This document shows positions 48,290 to 59,999 of a DNA stretch of 64,000 nucleotides, piece after piece (position 1 is the stretch's first letter; each line of letters starts with the position of its first letter). The notes beneath the pieces are model-generated. The model had not been told where the DNA came from. It was given only the letters and a program-made list of their open reading frames with translations, and did not search any database. The stretch lies in assembly GCA_004352715.1 (NCBI GenBank), contig SCFE01000033.1, positions 1,546,558 to 1,610,557 of the forward strand, given 5' to 3'. The translations under genes and the position numbers were made by a program. The stretch is from Hofstenia miamia. Lineage: Eukaryota > Xenacoelomorpha > Acoela.

Positions 48290-50290
48290 TGTCCGCATTT
48301 CAGCTCTGATACAACAAAGATACTTGGACTATTTCAAAATGGCAAAGCTTTCGCTCCTCATGTTATATGCAAAGGTTGCAATTCCAACTTGTGTTCATGG
48401 GAAGCAGGCAAATTGAAAAGGCTGCCATTTTCTGAACAAATGTCATTGCGTGAACAAGCAGATCCCAACTTAGCTTCCGGGTTTTTTTACCTCTTCCTTT
48501 CACAGACTGCGATGAAATCCCTGTGCCAAGCAAATCTTCTCTGGAAATTTAAAGCAATTCTAAACTTAGGAAAAATGACTTTGAATGAGATGGGGAATTT
48601 CACGGAAACGACTATTAAATCTATATTATCAAGACACCATGTTAAGAGTGTGGCTGTTTCAATAAATCCAGAAAGAATAATTAGTAAAAAAATATAAAAC
48701 CTTCTTAAAGAAAAGCGTCATGCAATAAAGAATAACTGCAATTCAATAGATCGGAATCGTTTACAAAGGAATATCAACCTATGAAGTTAAGAAAAGAAGG
48801 CTTGAAAAATATCCAAAAATGGCAAATACGGAAATTATTCAAGAAGTAAATAAGCAAATCGCCAAAGGTAACATGAAACCGTATTAAAATTGACAAATTT
48901 AAAGCAGACATGTTAAATAAATACTTTGTAAGATTTAATAAAGATTCAGCAAACGATGAAAGATTGATTGATACATTTTGGACACATGTTAGTGCACCAT
49001 TAGTAACAAATAGTGACATAGCAGAGTTATTTAGTAAAATAACGTTAAATAAATCCATTTGAACCTCTGACATTCCAAGGTGCTGGCTATACAAATTTTC
49101 CTATCTAAACTTGCAAAGCCTTTTGCGTAATTTTCAATACCAGTTTTCAACAGGTTATTTATCCTGATGCATGGAAGACAGCTTTATTACGCCTATATAC
49201 GCTATACCGAAGTGCAAAGCTCTAACTGATATCACGTGTGAAAGCATTAAGAAATTCAGACCAATGACGATTGAGCCAACTCCATCAAGAATAATTGACT
49301 CTCCATTGTTGCAAATGAATACAGAAAATGTTAGGGCCCGAATTTGACAAAGAGCAGTTTGCTTATAAGACAAACAGCAGCACTATTGATGCATTATTAT
49401 ATACCTATAATTTTTATGTATTTGCTTTAAACACGGATGAAACTACAGCTATTCGGATTACCTTTTTCGATTATTCGAGTGCATTTAACACTATTTTGCA
49501 CAATCAATTAGTAAATCAACTAAGTATCAGATCGCAATGGCTAGCGCAGTGGGTTTACAATTAACTTCAAAATCGTAAACAAGTCATTAAACTAGATTAC
49601 TGTAGGTTTTCTCCACCATATGTCATGAAAGTTGGAACACCACAAGGAGGCCACTTAGTGGCTTATTACTTACACATGCTACAAATGACATTAATTTAAA
49701 AAAGCTAAAAATTAACAATGGATAATGTACACTTAACCTATGCAAATATTCAGATGATACAAGATTTATTGAGTCAATTAAAATTCACAATGCACATGAA
49801 AGATCTAAAGAGAAAAACTTATCCATAAACTCTAGGAAAACAGAAGAAATTGTCATTAGGCATCATAATGTTACGAATCAAAATCTATTAGAAGTTGTGC
49901 AACAGAGAATTATGGTGGATGGCAATCAAATTCAACAAGTTGAGAATTATAAGTATCTGGGTGTAATGTTTGACCACAAAATATCTTGGCACGCACATGT
50001 AGGCTACACTGTTAAAAAAGCTTTTCATGGGCTGATAAAGTTTATCATTCTTTGCGAAATTTGTAAGTAATGTAAGAAAATGGATGATTTTCAAAATGTA
50101 TATTACACCAGTATACCTATATTGATCTGAAATATCTGCTTATGCATTCAGTGATCAACAAAAGAAATATCTCAGAAAGCCAATTAAATTATGGAGCAAA
50201 ATATCGGAAATAGATAGAAGTATATTAAGTATTAAGTATATTAATGATGAATTAAACGAAGTTTTTAATCTGCTGTTAATAGAATACAGA
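48290..50290 (+). mobile_element. Decayed non-LTR retrotransposon, plus strand
   Basis: From about 48890 the plus strand carries a broken LINE reverse transcriptase. The 48389-48697 frame upstream (102 residues) is not recognised and may belong to the same element. No clear 5' end, 3' tail or target duplication is seen. The right side abuts the gypsy element at 50.3 kb. Confidence 0.5.
48890..50075 (+). pseudogene. LINE reverse transcriptase, broken
   Basis: RT motifs appear in order but in shifting frames: a conserved entry (EQFAYKTNSSTIDALLY near 49345-49400), motif A TFFDYSSAFNTI (about 49465-49500), motif B VGTPQGG (about 49630-49655), motif C YSDDT (about 49745-49765), motif D SINSRKTEEIVI (about 49825-49860) and motif E NYKYLGVMFDHKISW (about 49945-49990). 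At least three frameshifts or stops separate them. Confidence 0.7.
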
Positions 50291-50324
50291 ACTTAGATCA
50301 TCTACTTTATCAAGAACTTCATTG

Positions 50325-51190
50325 CTATGAATCCAATTGTAATACTAGTGAGAATCGTGACATTTCATCTACTGAGTCTTGGTTACTAAACATAGAGATA
50401 AGATTAAGGTCCCAATCTTGGGTATTTAAATGATCTAAGTAGGTTCTTTCTCTTGCCCTACGTTTAGGTAAAATATGGGTAGTGGTAGTGTCGCTACTAT
50501 TAATTACATTACAATCAAAATCGACTTCAGTGAGGTCATTCTCCTCACATTCAGTTAAGTTATTATAAGTCTTATATTCATTTATACCGTCATCAACTAG
50601 TGAAAACTCGCTATTGTTGTCAATGATCACATTTTCGATATCACATACAGCTCTTTTGAGCCTTTGGAAATGGGCAATTTTCCCATTACTCAGTAAGTAT
50701 TTATGGTGGTCGAGCACCTTAACAATAGTGAAGGGTCCTTGCCAATTCGTGGCGAGCTTTCATACTTGATTTATATCAGTAACCTGGCGAGGAAAATCTG
50801 CAAAGTCTTTATTGTCTTGTTTGTGAGGTTCGTCATATAGTTTGTGGTTAAAATTACGCTTCTGCCAGATGACAGATCGATTGGTATTGCAGCAGATGGT
50901 GAGATGAACACCTTGCAGCTTGTGCAATATGTGGTTAACATAATTCTCTTAGGTGGGCTCGTGGTACCCAGGTTACATTATCTATAAGGGCATACTCGCG
51001 TTCTGTTCAAACATTGCCTTAAACAGGCTCACCTTTGTAGTAGAGTGGACGGCTGTATTATAGAAGTACTCTACTGCTTCTATCACTCATTTCCAATTTC
51101 GACTGGTGGCTTTGGAGAGAGCAACCCAAATTAGCTTAATGACAGTGTGGTTGAGTCGCTCCCAGGGTGGTGCTGGATGGCAAAGGAAAA
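50325..51190 (-). pseudogene. gypsy integrase, C-terminal remnant
   Basis: The frame fragments read ERLNHTVIKLIWVALSKATS and YFYNTAVHSTTKVSLFKAMF (end of the integrase core), then NWQGPFTIVKVLDHHKYLL, a GPF/Y-type C-terminal module, and an acidic tail to 50325. The zinc-binding domain and most of the catalytic core are missing between RNase H and this block, indicating an internal deletion near 51190-51200. Confidence 0.65.
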
Positions 51191-51203
51191 ATCATTAAGG
51201 TAC

Positions 51204-52521
51204 TCAATCCATCATGCCACTATGTTGGATTTTGTCTCCAGAGAACTTCTTTAACAATGCAAGGGCAGAGTTGTCAGTTTGCATGATGAAATTGCATCTG
51301 AGAATAAAATAGCAGAACTTCTTTAAGCTTTCTACTAATGCTAGCATTTTGGACTTGGTGGCACCATAGTTCTGTTTGGCATTCTGTAATTTCCGGCTAA
51401 AATACTGCACAGGGCTTTCAACACCCTCAATTACCTGGCTTAACATGCCACTGATGGCAACTGAACTGGCATCGCAGTCAACAATAAATTCTTGAGAATA
51501 GTCAGGTGTATTCAGATCCGGTATCTTTCTGAGTTCTGACTTAATGCTGTTGAGCTTCTCCTGCTCAGACCACGTCCACTTAAATTCAACACTTCATCTC
51601 AGCAAGTTCGAAATATGCTTGGTCTTATTTGCCAACTCGGGTATAAAGGCGCCATAGTAATTTAAGAAGCCCATAAGCCTCTGTATGTCTTTTCAGGATC
51701 GCAGGGTCTCAATTTGATCCAAGTTATTTTTCACATCATTCTTAATTGAAATTCAGCCTGGCTCGTGACTCTTCCTAAGAAGGTAACTTGTGGTTGGATG
51801 AGGTCACACTTGTTGCCATTTACATGCAAACCTGCTTCATGGAGAATGTAAAGTGTCCAGTTGAACTTGTTGAGATGTTATGTGAAGGTGTTACTCGCCA
51901 CAAGAATGTCGTCCATATAGGCAGTGATACTGGGTTCCAGTACTTTAGATCAATTCCTTAACACATGGGTGACATAGCTGAAAAGTAGCAGGAGCACTAC
52001 AAAGCCTGAAAGCCATGTAATTCAACTTGAAGAGGCTGTACAGAGTAATGAAGGCGGTCTTTGGGATATCTGCTGGCTTCATAGGGACCTGCCATAGGGC
52101 ATAGAGCAAGTCCTCAATGTGCAGAAGTGGATAAGCATTATGTTGTTAAGCTTTCTAAAATTGACGCACAAATGGTACTTCTTGCCTTGTTTGATAAAAA
52201 CAGTGGGCACTGCATATGGACTATTTCTGTTCTGTATAATTCCATTTTCAAGTAGATTGCTGAGAATCCTTTCGTATTTGCTGTATTCAGATTTTCCAGT
52301 ACTCTCCACACTGGTAGATGGATGGGTTGATCATTTTTAGTTTCTATCAAGTGCTGCTTACCAATGGCCTGACCCACACTAATGGATCCATAATTAAACA
52401 CCTTATTCTGCTGCCAAAGCCATTGAATTAGAGACTTGCATTCCTTGAGGATGAGGTGTGGATGTGTCTCATCTGATACAGTGGGGATTCCGAGCAGAAT
52501 CAGAAGGCTCCTGCAGATCAT
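51204..52521 (-). pseudogene. gypsy reverse transcriptase and RNase H, broken
   Basis: RT fingers at 52079-52309 include LLENGIIQNRNSPYAVPT and LCVNFRKLNNI. The catalytic YMDD box is kept at 51908-51919, within AYMDDILVAS. The thumb and connection follow (51640-51560), then RNase H at 51204-51480 with FIVDCDASSVAISGMLSQ, SPVQYFSRKLQNAKQNYG and QTDNSALALLKKF. Several frameshifts separate these blocks. Confidence 0.75.
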
Positions 52522-52788
52522 GTATTGCTGTAAAGATCAGCAGACATGTGGCAGTTCATTGCTCCAACTGAACAGAAGTAGCAATAATCATTAGCTTAGA
52601 TGGGTCCATTCAGACTAAAGAGATAGAACGGTTCAGGACAGTGATGTAAGTCTTACCACCTGAGATGTAGCAGAGATCAGGGGAGAAGTTCATGCCTTGA
52701 AAATGCTTCCCCTTTGGCCCTGAAACCATAATGTCGCCATTGTAATTAGAATCAGTAAGAATGGTGACACTTTGCCTATGTTGCAGCT

Positions 52789-53528
52789 CTACAACCACTG
52801 TCTCAGTAAACTGGAGAGAGACTTCCTCTTTGGGATGGTAGCCAACTCTTGTTGAAGTTCATTTTTGCAAATGGAAATGGTGTTCTTTTTGTAATCAATT
52901 ACACAAGAGTTTCTTTCCAGAAAATTATTTCCCAGGATGATATCATAGGGTAAAGGCTGATCATGCATGTCAACAACAATTAAATCCATGTGAAACAGTT
53001 CCTGGTGAAATTGTAATTCAAGATTGGGCACTTAGCCCTGGAGCAAGATCAAATTGCTGGAGGCATCTAATAGGCAGACAGCTGATGGATGTAACTAATC
53101 TCTTTTCAAACATAATTTTTGACAACACTCGTCACTTATAATCAAAGCAGAAGCTCCTGTATCAATCATGGCACTCACCAGAATACCATTAATGTCCATG
53201 GGAATGACATTAGTACGCATCAGTGAGGTGACTACCAGAACATACTGTGCTTGTTTGTTGGGAGACAGTGCTCCCATCAGTTTAAATGATTAGCTGGTTT
53301 GAGGGGCAAAATCAGTGAGGGCTCCTCTGTCTTGTCAATAACAAAACCATTACCATTAGCAACCAAATGGATGATGGTGATGCATTGTGGCTTCATGTGG
53401 CCTTTCAGACCACAACAATAGCAATGAGTCTGATCAGCATCAGACTTTTTCTTTAGGATGGGAGTATCAGATGATGGAGCTACTTTCAGAGCAGAATTAC
53501 CAGCTCTCAGCTTGCCTATATCCTTCAA
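52789..53528 (-). pseudogene. gypsy zinc knuckle and aspartic protease
   Basis: A CX2CX4HX4C knuckle, CYCCGLKGHMKPQC, lies near 53390-53435. A retropepsin-like domain follows: N-lobe SAMIDTGASALIISDECC at about 53115-53170, with the catalytic Asp retained, and the second half PLPYDIILGNNFLERNSCVI at about 52890-52960. Frame changes at about 53277 and 53031-53095 break it. The catalytic DTG is intact here, unlike in the plus-strand copy. Confidence 0.75.
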
Positions 53529-53599
53529 GTTTTATTATAGATCATGTAAACTATGCTGATTGCTTTCTTAATAATCAGACTGAGATCATCTTTGCAGAT

Positions 53600-54939
53600 G
53601 TACAAAAATAGATCATGTATAGATCATACTCAGATGGAATAGCCTTTTGACCTGGGTGATGTAGGTCTGAACGTTGTCCCCTTTCTTGAAGGAGAGATCA
53701 CACAATAGAGTCTTATACTGGTGCTTAATATGAGGAGCATGATAGTGGTCTTTGATGTGACCAATGAGTAGCTGATAATTAGTCTTGACTTCCCAGTACA
53801 GCATCATATACTGATTGTAGGCAAGGCTTGCAAGTACATCAGGAACTGAGCAACAGCAGCATCTTGTGTGGCATTATACTGATTTATGGTTAGCTCAAAC
53901 AAGAACAACCATTTGTTGAACAACTGGGAAATCTCATCAATTTTTCCTGTAAATTTTGGCAACACAGATTGCATGTTGAATAGATTTGCATGTCTGGTTC
54001 AGGTTGCTTTGATAGGAAGGACCAACTGGGTGAACCATGGCCAACATGTTGTTGTGGACCCAATAGGATCACCTGAATGTCACAGAGTTGCTAATGCTGA
54101 AACAGTAGGCACAACTAAGGTATTGACTGGTGCTGGAGGTGAAAAGGTCACACTCAGACTTGGGGTCACAGTGGTGGTTAGATTAGATACCTGTATCAAT
54201 GAGTAAATGTAGGAGCTCCAGTTGTAAACAAGGTAGCTGGAGTTACAAATTGAGGCGTCAATGGAGAGCAGGACGTGAGCTTGGGGCACTTGGAAAGTGT
54301 GCTAAAATCATTTGAGAAACAACATCCATAAATTGGGCAGAAAAAGCATTTAAAGCATTGTCTAACACATCACAAGTTACATACTCAGGGTTCCCAGACA
54401 GGGGTGACATATGATGAGATGGAGTAACCTCCAAAGGAATTGGCTGCATAGGTGCAGGCAGTGATGGCATAGGTGCATGTGGTGAACTTGCAGCTCTAAG
54501 GAAGTGATAGTGTTGATCAATTGTTTTTCTCTCAGCAAAGCTTCATTGGCTTGTTGCTGTAGCTCAGACCACAGAGAATCAATTCACTGTTCACAATCAA
54601 GTTGCATAGAGGTTTGCTGGGCAAGAGCCTCTCTTAGTCTTTTAGCCTCTGTTGCTTGCTGCTCAGAGGTGGTGACATGTCACAAAAGAGAAAAGGATTG
54701 GGTGGAGCAGTAGCTGTATTAAGTACTCTTTGGGAAATCACTGGGGATGATTGGGCAGATTGAGAATCTGAAGTTGTATTAACAAGAGTCATAGTTCCAT
54801 CTGTACAAGGGGTAGTGTTCAGGCTACCAATGCTTGCACAGGGGAGGCTCCAAGAGGGAGTCCCATTATGAGATAAACTATTGAATTCTATGATAACAAG
54901 AACAAGAAAAGCACAAGAAAAATTCCAAAACCATTCCAA
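53600..54939 (-). pseudogene. gypsy gag, broken
   Basis: The N-terminal part (54634-54939) has SLPCASIGSLNTTPCTDGT. The C-terminal part (53613-53807) has NYQLLIGHIKDHYHAPHI and a LCDLSFKKGDNVQTYITQV stretch. Both are clearly related to the gag of the plus-strand copy (SFPCTSVGSLNVTPCT and LLIGFFEDHYQAPHI). Frameshifts separate the parts. Gag forms the particle of the element. This copy is dead. Confidence 0.65.
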
Positions 54940-55766
54940 ACAAATTTGAGAGTGTACTCCAACAGAGTTTAGGTAAACAAAACGAATTCAGTAGGCAGCA
55001 TGGTATAGTGTGGTGTAATGCTAGAAGAATGAAACAACAACAACAAAATAACAACCAAAAACGAGCTTAAGATGGCATCAGAGTTTGGTGACAGCTCTAG
55101 AACATGTCAGCTTCTCTAAATAGAATCTCCTGAACTCTGGTGTGAACACAGATTTCATGACTGGAGTACATCTCCAAACATCACTTTGCCAGCAAACTGC
55201 AACAAGATAGTGTGTGGTTAACTATGTAGGTCAGCTGACATTTCTATGGGCTCAAGATCATGTCAGGGTCAACCTGTAGAATCACAGGGGAGCTCTGACT
55301 ACTCCAGCTGTACTAGGGAACTCAATTGATAAGCAGAAGGTTGTAAAGGCTACCATTTTAGAGAGTGACCCACATTCTAACAGAAAAACAGAACATTGGC
55401 AGTTCACTAGTTCAATAAAGAAACAGAAAATATTCCACCAAGAATTATCTTCCAACAGCAACCAATTTGAATGGCATTATGCCAAAGCAGTATCCATGAA
55501 TAGATCCAAGCTCACCAAGGTGCTAATTGTGTGGCTCTCATTATTAATTTCTAGCTCAAATAAACTAGATCTCAATTGTTCTTATTTCCTCAGCCTATGT
55601 AAATAAATAATAAATATCTCATGTAATTGAAATGCATTCATGTACACCAGTGGTATATTATCATCACAGTGTAATTTATTAAGTGCATGTATGAATAGAA
55701 ACAATCAAATGAAGTTGTTATTTCCCTATACCTAATTGTAGCCATAACCTAATGTGGTACCATGAT
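54940..55766. other. 5' flank of the minus-strand gypsy copy, possibly leader or LTR
   Basis: Composition stays like the element and not like intergenic DNA. It should hold the untranslated leader and LTR, but I found no matching copy at the other end to define an LTR. Confidence 0.35.
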
Positions 55767-56615
55767 TTGAGCTGCCAACTGGAAGAGAGTGTGTTGTAGC
55801 CCTAAGCACAGCAGAGTAACTCCCGAATTGTCACCAGAACTTAATCAATAATTATTACAAAAAAATTCATTGAAAATCTAAAAGGGTTAGAGTAAACATG
55901 ATTGAAGTGAGACTAAATCTATTGTGCATTTGCTACAGGTCTCTCACATATTTGTAACAATTCATGAATTATTACCTGTTCAGTATTTACAAAACTTACA
56001 GTTCTAGTTCCCTCACAAAATTATAGAGCAATCACTCATAATCTAAATCAAGGGGACAGATAATTATAAATTTGAATTACTGCAGTAAAAGACTGATAGC
56101 AAAAACGCAAGACATCATAGTGACGTAACAAACTAATTTAAGGCAGTATTTAGCAACCTAAACTAAATTTAAGTGACATGCTAGTCAAGCNTTGAGCTGC
56201 CAACTGGAAGAGAGTGTGTTGTAGCCCTAAGCACAGCAGAGTAACTCCCAAATTGTCACCAGAACTTAATCAATAATTATTACAAAAAAATTCATTGAAA
56301 ATCTAAAAGGGTTAGAGTAAACATGATTGAAGTGAGACTAAATCTATTGTGCATTTGCTACAGGTCTCTCACATATTTGTAACAATTCATGAATTATTAC
56401 CTGTTCAGTATTTACAAAACTTACAGTTCTAGTTCCCTCACAAAATTATAGAGCAATCACTCATAATCTAAATCAAGGGGACAGATAATTATAAATTTGA
56501 ATTACTGCAGTAAAAGACTGATAGCAAAAACGCAAGACATCATAGTGACGTAACAAACTAATTTAAGGCAGTATTTAGCAACCTAAACTAAATTTAAGTG
56601 ACATGCTAGTCAAGC
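55767..56615. repeat. 424 bp direct duplication across a single N (assembly artefact)
   Basis: 55767-56190 and 56192-56615 are near-identical, with one N at 56191 between them. I noticed one base difference, CCCGAATTG against CCCAAATTG. This looks like unmerged overlapping contig ends, possibly two haplotypes. Confidence 0.9.
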
Positions 56616-57057
56616 TGTACCACATCTTCATGCCCTTTAACTATGCAGATGAATTTAGAAACACATAATTTTTAATAAAATATAAATTCAAAATATAAAG
56701 TAAAAAACAAATTTATTGAGAATAACTGATGAGAATATAAATATACAAATTGCACATATTTATATGAAATAAAACTGGTATTGTAAACAAAATCATACCA
56801 TAGAAAAATATGGACAAATATCTGACAGATACAAATTTGGTCTTCTGCTATACTAATTTTACTGTTTCACTATTTAGTAGGAATTTAAAACTAAAAATAT
56901 ATCATAAGATAAGATAAGGTAAGATATTCTATATTTAGAGACTTTTATTTACAATTTCAGAAACTGATAAATTCTCTAAATAGCGTCAATAATGTACAAA
57001 AATAATAAAAAAGACATGAAATATATACAAGAAAAGCGTCATTTTAGGCAACGGATA

Positions 57058-58223
57058 TTATAGTCTTGTAGTAGTAGTATAATCAGTATTATAAAATTTG
57101 TAGCCTATCCAAGCTTTTCCACAGATGAACTTTTGCTTTAGAATTAATTCCTTAACACGTTTGCGAAAGTGTTTTACATTTTTAATACATTTGATCTCTT
57201 GGGGAAATTCATTCCATTGACTTATTGCATTATTTATAAAAGAATTTCGCTTTATTTTAGATTTATACTTGTTTACAGTAAATCTTTTTGTTCTTTCGTT
57301 GATCTTGTTCGAAAATTCTGGGATTTTTATGCAATTATAGGATGGAAGCAATTTTACAATTTTATAAAATTTAGTGGCGATGTTTATCTGAATTAACTGC
57401 TTAGGGCTTGGGATTGATTTATAAATATATTTTTTTAAAGCACTAGAACTTCGTTTACAAACATTAATGGCCCATTTATATTGAGTTTCGAGCTTTTTAA
57501 TTAGTTCTTCGCGTATGTTTGAAAATAGAATACTACTATAATTAAAGTGGCTAATTACCAATGAATGGAGAAGTTGTACAATTGCATTTTCTGGTAGTTG
57601 CGTTAGAATGTGGCCTATTGTTTTTATACCAATAGCAATTTTCTTTTGTAATGATTTAACATGTTCATTAAATAATAAATTTGAGTCAAAAGTAACCCCT
57701 AAATATTTAAAAGAAGTAACTTCGGGAATTTTGGTATTTTTCACGATTAAAAATTTTTTAGGACGATTTTTTTCAAAATTATGAGGCTTAAGTAAACAAA
57801 ATTCAGTTTTTTCGGCATTAATTCGTAATTTATGCATTGAAAAGTAATTGCATAATGATAGACAGGTTAACTCAATTTCATTTATTGCCTTATCATCAGA
57901 TTTGTCTGCATAAAATACACAGGTATCATCTGCATATTGTATGAGATTGGTCTTGGTATGATACTTCATATCATTTATATAAATATTAAATAGTAGTGGG
58001 CCTAGAATAGTTCCCTGCGGTATACCATTTTTGATAGGAAGCCAATTCGAATAAACTTTATTGGCTTTTACCCGTTGAATTCTATTTGTAAGATAATTTG
58101 TTATAAAGCGAACACTATCATTATCCATACCTATATGTTTTAGTTTTTCGTATAATATTTTATGATTGATTGAGTCAAAAGCTTTAGAAATATCTAAGCA
58201 AGCAATTGCGACATAGTTTTTTT
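57058..58223 (-). CDS. LINE ORF2, RT catalytic and C-terminal part (frame-shifted continuation)
   Basis: In the second frame, motif A reads AIACLDISKAFDSINHKI, then NGIPQGTILGPLLFNIYIND (motif B), QYADDTCVFYA (catalytic YADD) and FKYLGVTFDSNLLFNEHV. The thumb and C-terminal domain run on to the stop at 57058. Joining to the upstream frame needs only one extra base in the homopolymer at 58217-58223. This points to sequencing error or a very recent inactivation. Confidence 0.85.
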
Positions 58224-59999
58224 ATCTAGGAAATTCCTCCAGTGTTCAGTTGCTTGGATAAGAGCATCAGTAGAAGAAAAATGTTTTCGAAATCCAAATT
58301 GTGCATCAGACATTAGATTATATTTTTGCATGTGATCGTAAATTTGATCCGATAAAAGTCTCTCAAATATTTTACTAAGTGGGGAAGTTACCGAGATTGG
58401 TCTATAATTGGAGGCAATATTTTCATCATGTTTTTTAAAAACCGCTGTTACATGAGCTTTTTTTAGAACATCAGGAAAAATTTTTGTTTTGATGCACTCA
58501 TTGAAAATAAAATTTAGTGGTTTACTAATAATTGACGCAATTTCTTTCAAAATCCAGGCAGGTACTTTTGCTGGGCCATTTGATTTATTCGATTTGAGTT
58601 TTGTTATTGCTTTAATCATCTCATAAGTAGTAGTATATCTGAATTTAAAAATTGGAATACTATTTTTCTGTGGAGAATTAAATTCAATATGTTCGCCTGC
58701 ATAATTTCCCAAGTTGATAAAAGTTTCGTTTAAGATATTAGCGATTTTTATGGGGGCATCTTGCAGGTTTCCATCATGGTCCTTAATTGCATCAATGTCG
58801 CCCTTACATTTTTTCTGAGAATTGGTCAATTTATTGATAAACCTCCATTTGTTTCTTTGATTTAGTCCGTTGAAAATATTTTTAGAATAAATATTTTGCG
58901 CTTTTCGAATAGTTACATTACAAATATTTCTGGCCTTTTTGTAACGGCTAAAACTTTCGCTGGTTTTTAGTAGTAGGTACTCTTTATGAGCTTGATTTTT
59001 ATTTGTTATGCATTGCTTACACTTAGAATCAATCCAAGGTTTACCATCATTAGATTTTTTCAAAGAAGAATTAGATAGAATTTTTTTTTGGGGGCAAAAG
59101 ATATCATAAAAATATTCAAGCTTAATTAGAAATTTGTTTAGCATACTGTTTGGCTCAGAGGCTGAATATACATCATTCCAATCTTGTACGCTTAGCTCAG
59201 ATTTAAGGTTATAAATATTTTCTCTAGAATGGTCACGGATAAAAATCCATTCTTGAATTATTCTAGTAGTATCCTTAGGCACTTGTATTGCAATAATGCA
59301 ATGATCAGAAAATGGGAATTCTCCACAGTAAAAACTATAGTTATCTTTATTATCTGTAGTAATGATATGATCAATAAGCGTGCTAGAAGTGGATACATTT
59401 CTTGTAGGTAGGACTGTGTTCGACGAAAATAAATTAAAAGTGTTTAATAAAAGATCTAGTTTTTCTTTTTCGCGATGATTGAAGTAATTTAAATTCCAAT
59501 CGCCCATTAATATGACATCTTTGTTTTCAGAACACGCGGAAGATAACTCGGCCTCGATTTGATTAAAAAATTCATTGAGGTAGTTTTTTGAGGGGCAGTA
59601 AGACACATTAATTAATTGTTTTTTTAAAGTAGAATCTTTACTTGGATTGTTTATTTCGATCCATAAGCTTTCAAATTTTGAATCAATTGATGAAAAGTCA
59701 TTTCTTAATTTAGGTCGGTAAATTTTTGGAATAAGAAAAAGAACACCACCACCTTTAGTTTTGCATAATAAATTATTAGGTGCTCTATCTTTGCGAAAAA
59801 GTCTGTATATTTTATCATTAAATGTCCACATGCTGTTGGAATCATTGGTCGTTGGCCAAGATTCTGTTATGCCTATTATTGTTTCGTGCTTGAATTCTTG
59901 CATAAATTGAATAAACTGATAATGCTTATTGGCTAAATTCTGAAAGTTTACATGTACATAATTTGTGCTTTTAGTATTATTATTAAGTTTTAAGATAAA
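58194..59999 (-). CDS. LINE ORF2, AP-endonuclease and RT N-terminal part
   Basis: The frame opens after a stop at 60000-60002. The first Met is at 59903, but endonuclease homology seems to begin upstream (HVNFQNLANKHYQFI), so the native start is uncertain. Endonuclease motifs in order: IIGITESWP, GGGVLFLIP, VILMGDWNLN, STLIDHIITT and FPFSDHCIIAI, which has the catalytic SDH. RT entry motifs follow: SNGPAKVPAWILKEIAS, NYRPISVTSPLSKIFERLL and AQFGFRKHFSSTDALI. The frame ends at a stop (58194) caused by the homopolymer shift, and RT continues in the next frame. Confidence 0.85.
   Translation of the reverse strand, partial: FILKLNNNTKSTNYVHVNFQNLANKHYQFIQFMQEFKHETIIGITESWPTTNDSNSMWTFNDKIYRLFRKDRAPNNLLCKTKGGGVLFLIPKIYRPKLRNDFSSIDSKFESLWIEINNPSKDSTLKKQLINVSYCPSKNYLNEFFNQIEAELSSACSENKDVILMGDWNLNYFNHREKEKLDLLLNTFNLFSSNTVLPTRNVSTSSTLIDHIITTDNKDNYSFYCGEFPFSDHCIIAIQVPKDTTRIIQEWIFIRDHSRENIYNLKSELSVQDWNDVYSASEPNSMLNKFLIKLEYFYDIFCPQKKILSNSSLKKSNDGKPWIDSKCKQCITNKNQAHKEYLLLKTSESFSRYKKARNICNVTIRKAQNIYSKNIFNGLNQRNKWRFINKLTNSQKKCKGDIDAIKDHDGNLQDAPIKIANILNETFINLGNYAGEHIEFNSPQKNSIPIFKFRYTTTYEMIKAITKLKSNKSNGPAKVPAWILKEIASIISKPLNFIFNECIKTKIFPDVLKKAHVTAVFKKHDENIASNYRPISVTSPLSKIFERLLSDQIYDHMQKYNLMSDAQFGFRKHFSSTDALIQATEHWRNFLDKKTMSQLLA

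Larger units (their letters stand above)
50325..54939 (-). mobile_element. Degenerate Ty3/gypsy-type LTR retrotransposon, minus strand
   Basis: Reading down the minus strand, the order is gag, CCHC knuckle, protease, reverse transcriptase, RNase H and integrase, which is the Ty3/gypsy arrangement. Every domain is broken by stops or frameshifts, and the N-terminal part of the integrase is deleted. I did not find an LTR pair. The same family occurs as an opposite-strand copy at 61.5-64.0 kb. It has a higher GC content than the host intergenic sequence. Confidence 0.8.
56905..59999 (-). mobile_element. Nearly intact non-LTR retrotransposon (endonuclease plus RT)
   Basis: This minus-strand LINE has a 5' edge near 60000, a coding region to 57058, a short 3' UTR and a tail of (TTATC)n-like repeats at about 56905-56930. 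The only lesion noticed in about 980 codons is one frame change in a 7-base homopolymer at 58217-58223. No ORF1 is visible upstream, so the copy may be 5'-truncated. Motifs fit the jockey/CR1 group of APE-type LINEs. Exact clade is not assigned. Confidence 0.8.
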
